Below are positions 6,054 to 6,140 of a stretch of DNA of 6,140 nt, one piece after another (position 1 is the stretch's first letter; the number at the start of each line of letters is the position of its first letter). The notes below the pieces were generated by a model. That model was not told where the DNA came from, made no database searches, and was given only the letters and a program-made list of their open reading frames with translations. Both the position numbers and the translations under genes were made by a program. The DNA comes from Quisquiliibacterium sp. (GTDB lineage: Bacteria > Pseudomonadota > Gammaproteobacteria > Burkholderiales > Burkholderiaceae_E), in contig JAURMJ010000387.1 of assembly GCA_030830765.1 (NCBI GenBank), forward strand, positions 1 through 6,140. The letters are read 5' to 3'.

Positions 6054-6140
6054 ATGAAACTCGTTCGTTACGGCAAACCTGGCAAGGAAAAACCGGGTCT
6101 GATCGATGCAGACGGCAAGCTGCGTGACCTGTCAGGTGTC
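6054..6140 (+). CDS. Fumarylacetoacetate hydrolase (FAH) family protein, 3' partial
   Basis: The first 29 codons begin MKLVRYG and continue with GKEKPGLIDADGKLRDLSGV. This is the characteristic N-terminal strand pattern of bacterial FAH-family enzymes of about 280 residues, often annotated as ureidoglycolate lyase or 2,4-diketo-3-deoxy-L-fuconate hydrolase. These metal-dependent cytoplasmic enzymes cleave, decarboxylate or isomerise oxo- or diketo-acids. The catalytic and metal-binding residues lie beyond the window, so activity cannot be judged. The gene follows the ligase by 123 bp on the same strand with its own good ribosome site, and may belong to the same transcript or start a new one. 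It suggests that the pathway includes a 2-oxo or 1,3-dicarbonyl acid intermediate (inference). Confidence 0.83.
   Translation, partial: MKLVRYGKPGKEKPGLIDADGKLRDLSGV

Overview
The window reads as chromosomal DNA of a heterotrophic proteobacterium. GC is moderately high (about 60% judged by eye), coding is dense and all genes lie on the + strand. Shine-Dalgarno sites are clear. The combination of a TRAP transporter, an acyl-CoA ligase, an MmgE/PrpD protein and an FAH-family hydrolase is typical of catabolic clusters in Betaproteobacteria (Burkholderiales, e.g. Alcaligenaceae or Comamonadaceae). The taxon is inferred from this style, not shown by a marker gene.

Layout. (1) Positions 2-1261 hold a 5'-truncated MmgE/PrpD-family gene whose frame is open to the window edge. 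(2) Positions 1262-1369 are a 108-bp gap with a candidate sigma70-type promoter and a strong ribosome binding site. (3) Positions 1370-4260 encode a complete three-component TRAP transporter: a periplasmic DctP-type binding protein, a DctQ-type small permease and a DctM-type large permease. The three genes are separated by only 1 nt each. (4) Positions 4257-5930 encode an AMP-forming acyl-CoA synthetase that overlaps the large permease gene by ATGA. (5) Positions 5931-6053 are a 123-bp leader with short repeats and a ribosome binding site. (6) Positions 6054-6140 are the first 29 codons of a fumarylacetoacetate hydrolase (FAH)-family gene that runs out of the window.

How the genes may work together (inference). 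The binding protein captures an organic acid in the periplasm, and the two permeases import it with an ion gradient. The ligase, translationally coupled to the permease, would convert it to a CoA thioester. The MmgE/PrpD protein (dehydratase, decarboxylase or isomerase on carboxylic acids) and the FAH-family enzyme (C-C hydrolase, decarboxylase or isomerase on oxo-acids) would act on intermediates of the same pathway. The substrate cannot be read from the sequence. No regulator, RNA gene, mobile element or CRISPR array was seen.

The least ordinary signals are a strong hairpin inside the start of the small permease gene, an Ala/Gln/Ser-rich insert of about 40 residues in the acyl-CoA synthetase, and the ATGA coupling of a TRAP permease to an acyl-CoA synthetase. 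I see no clearly new biological system; this is a catabolic uptake-and-activation operon with an unknown substrate.
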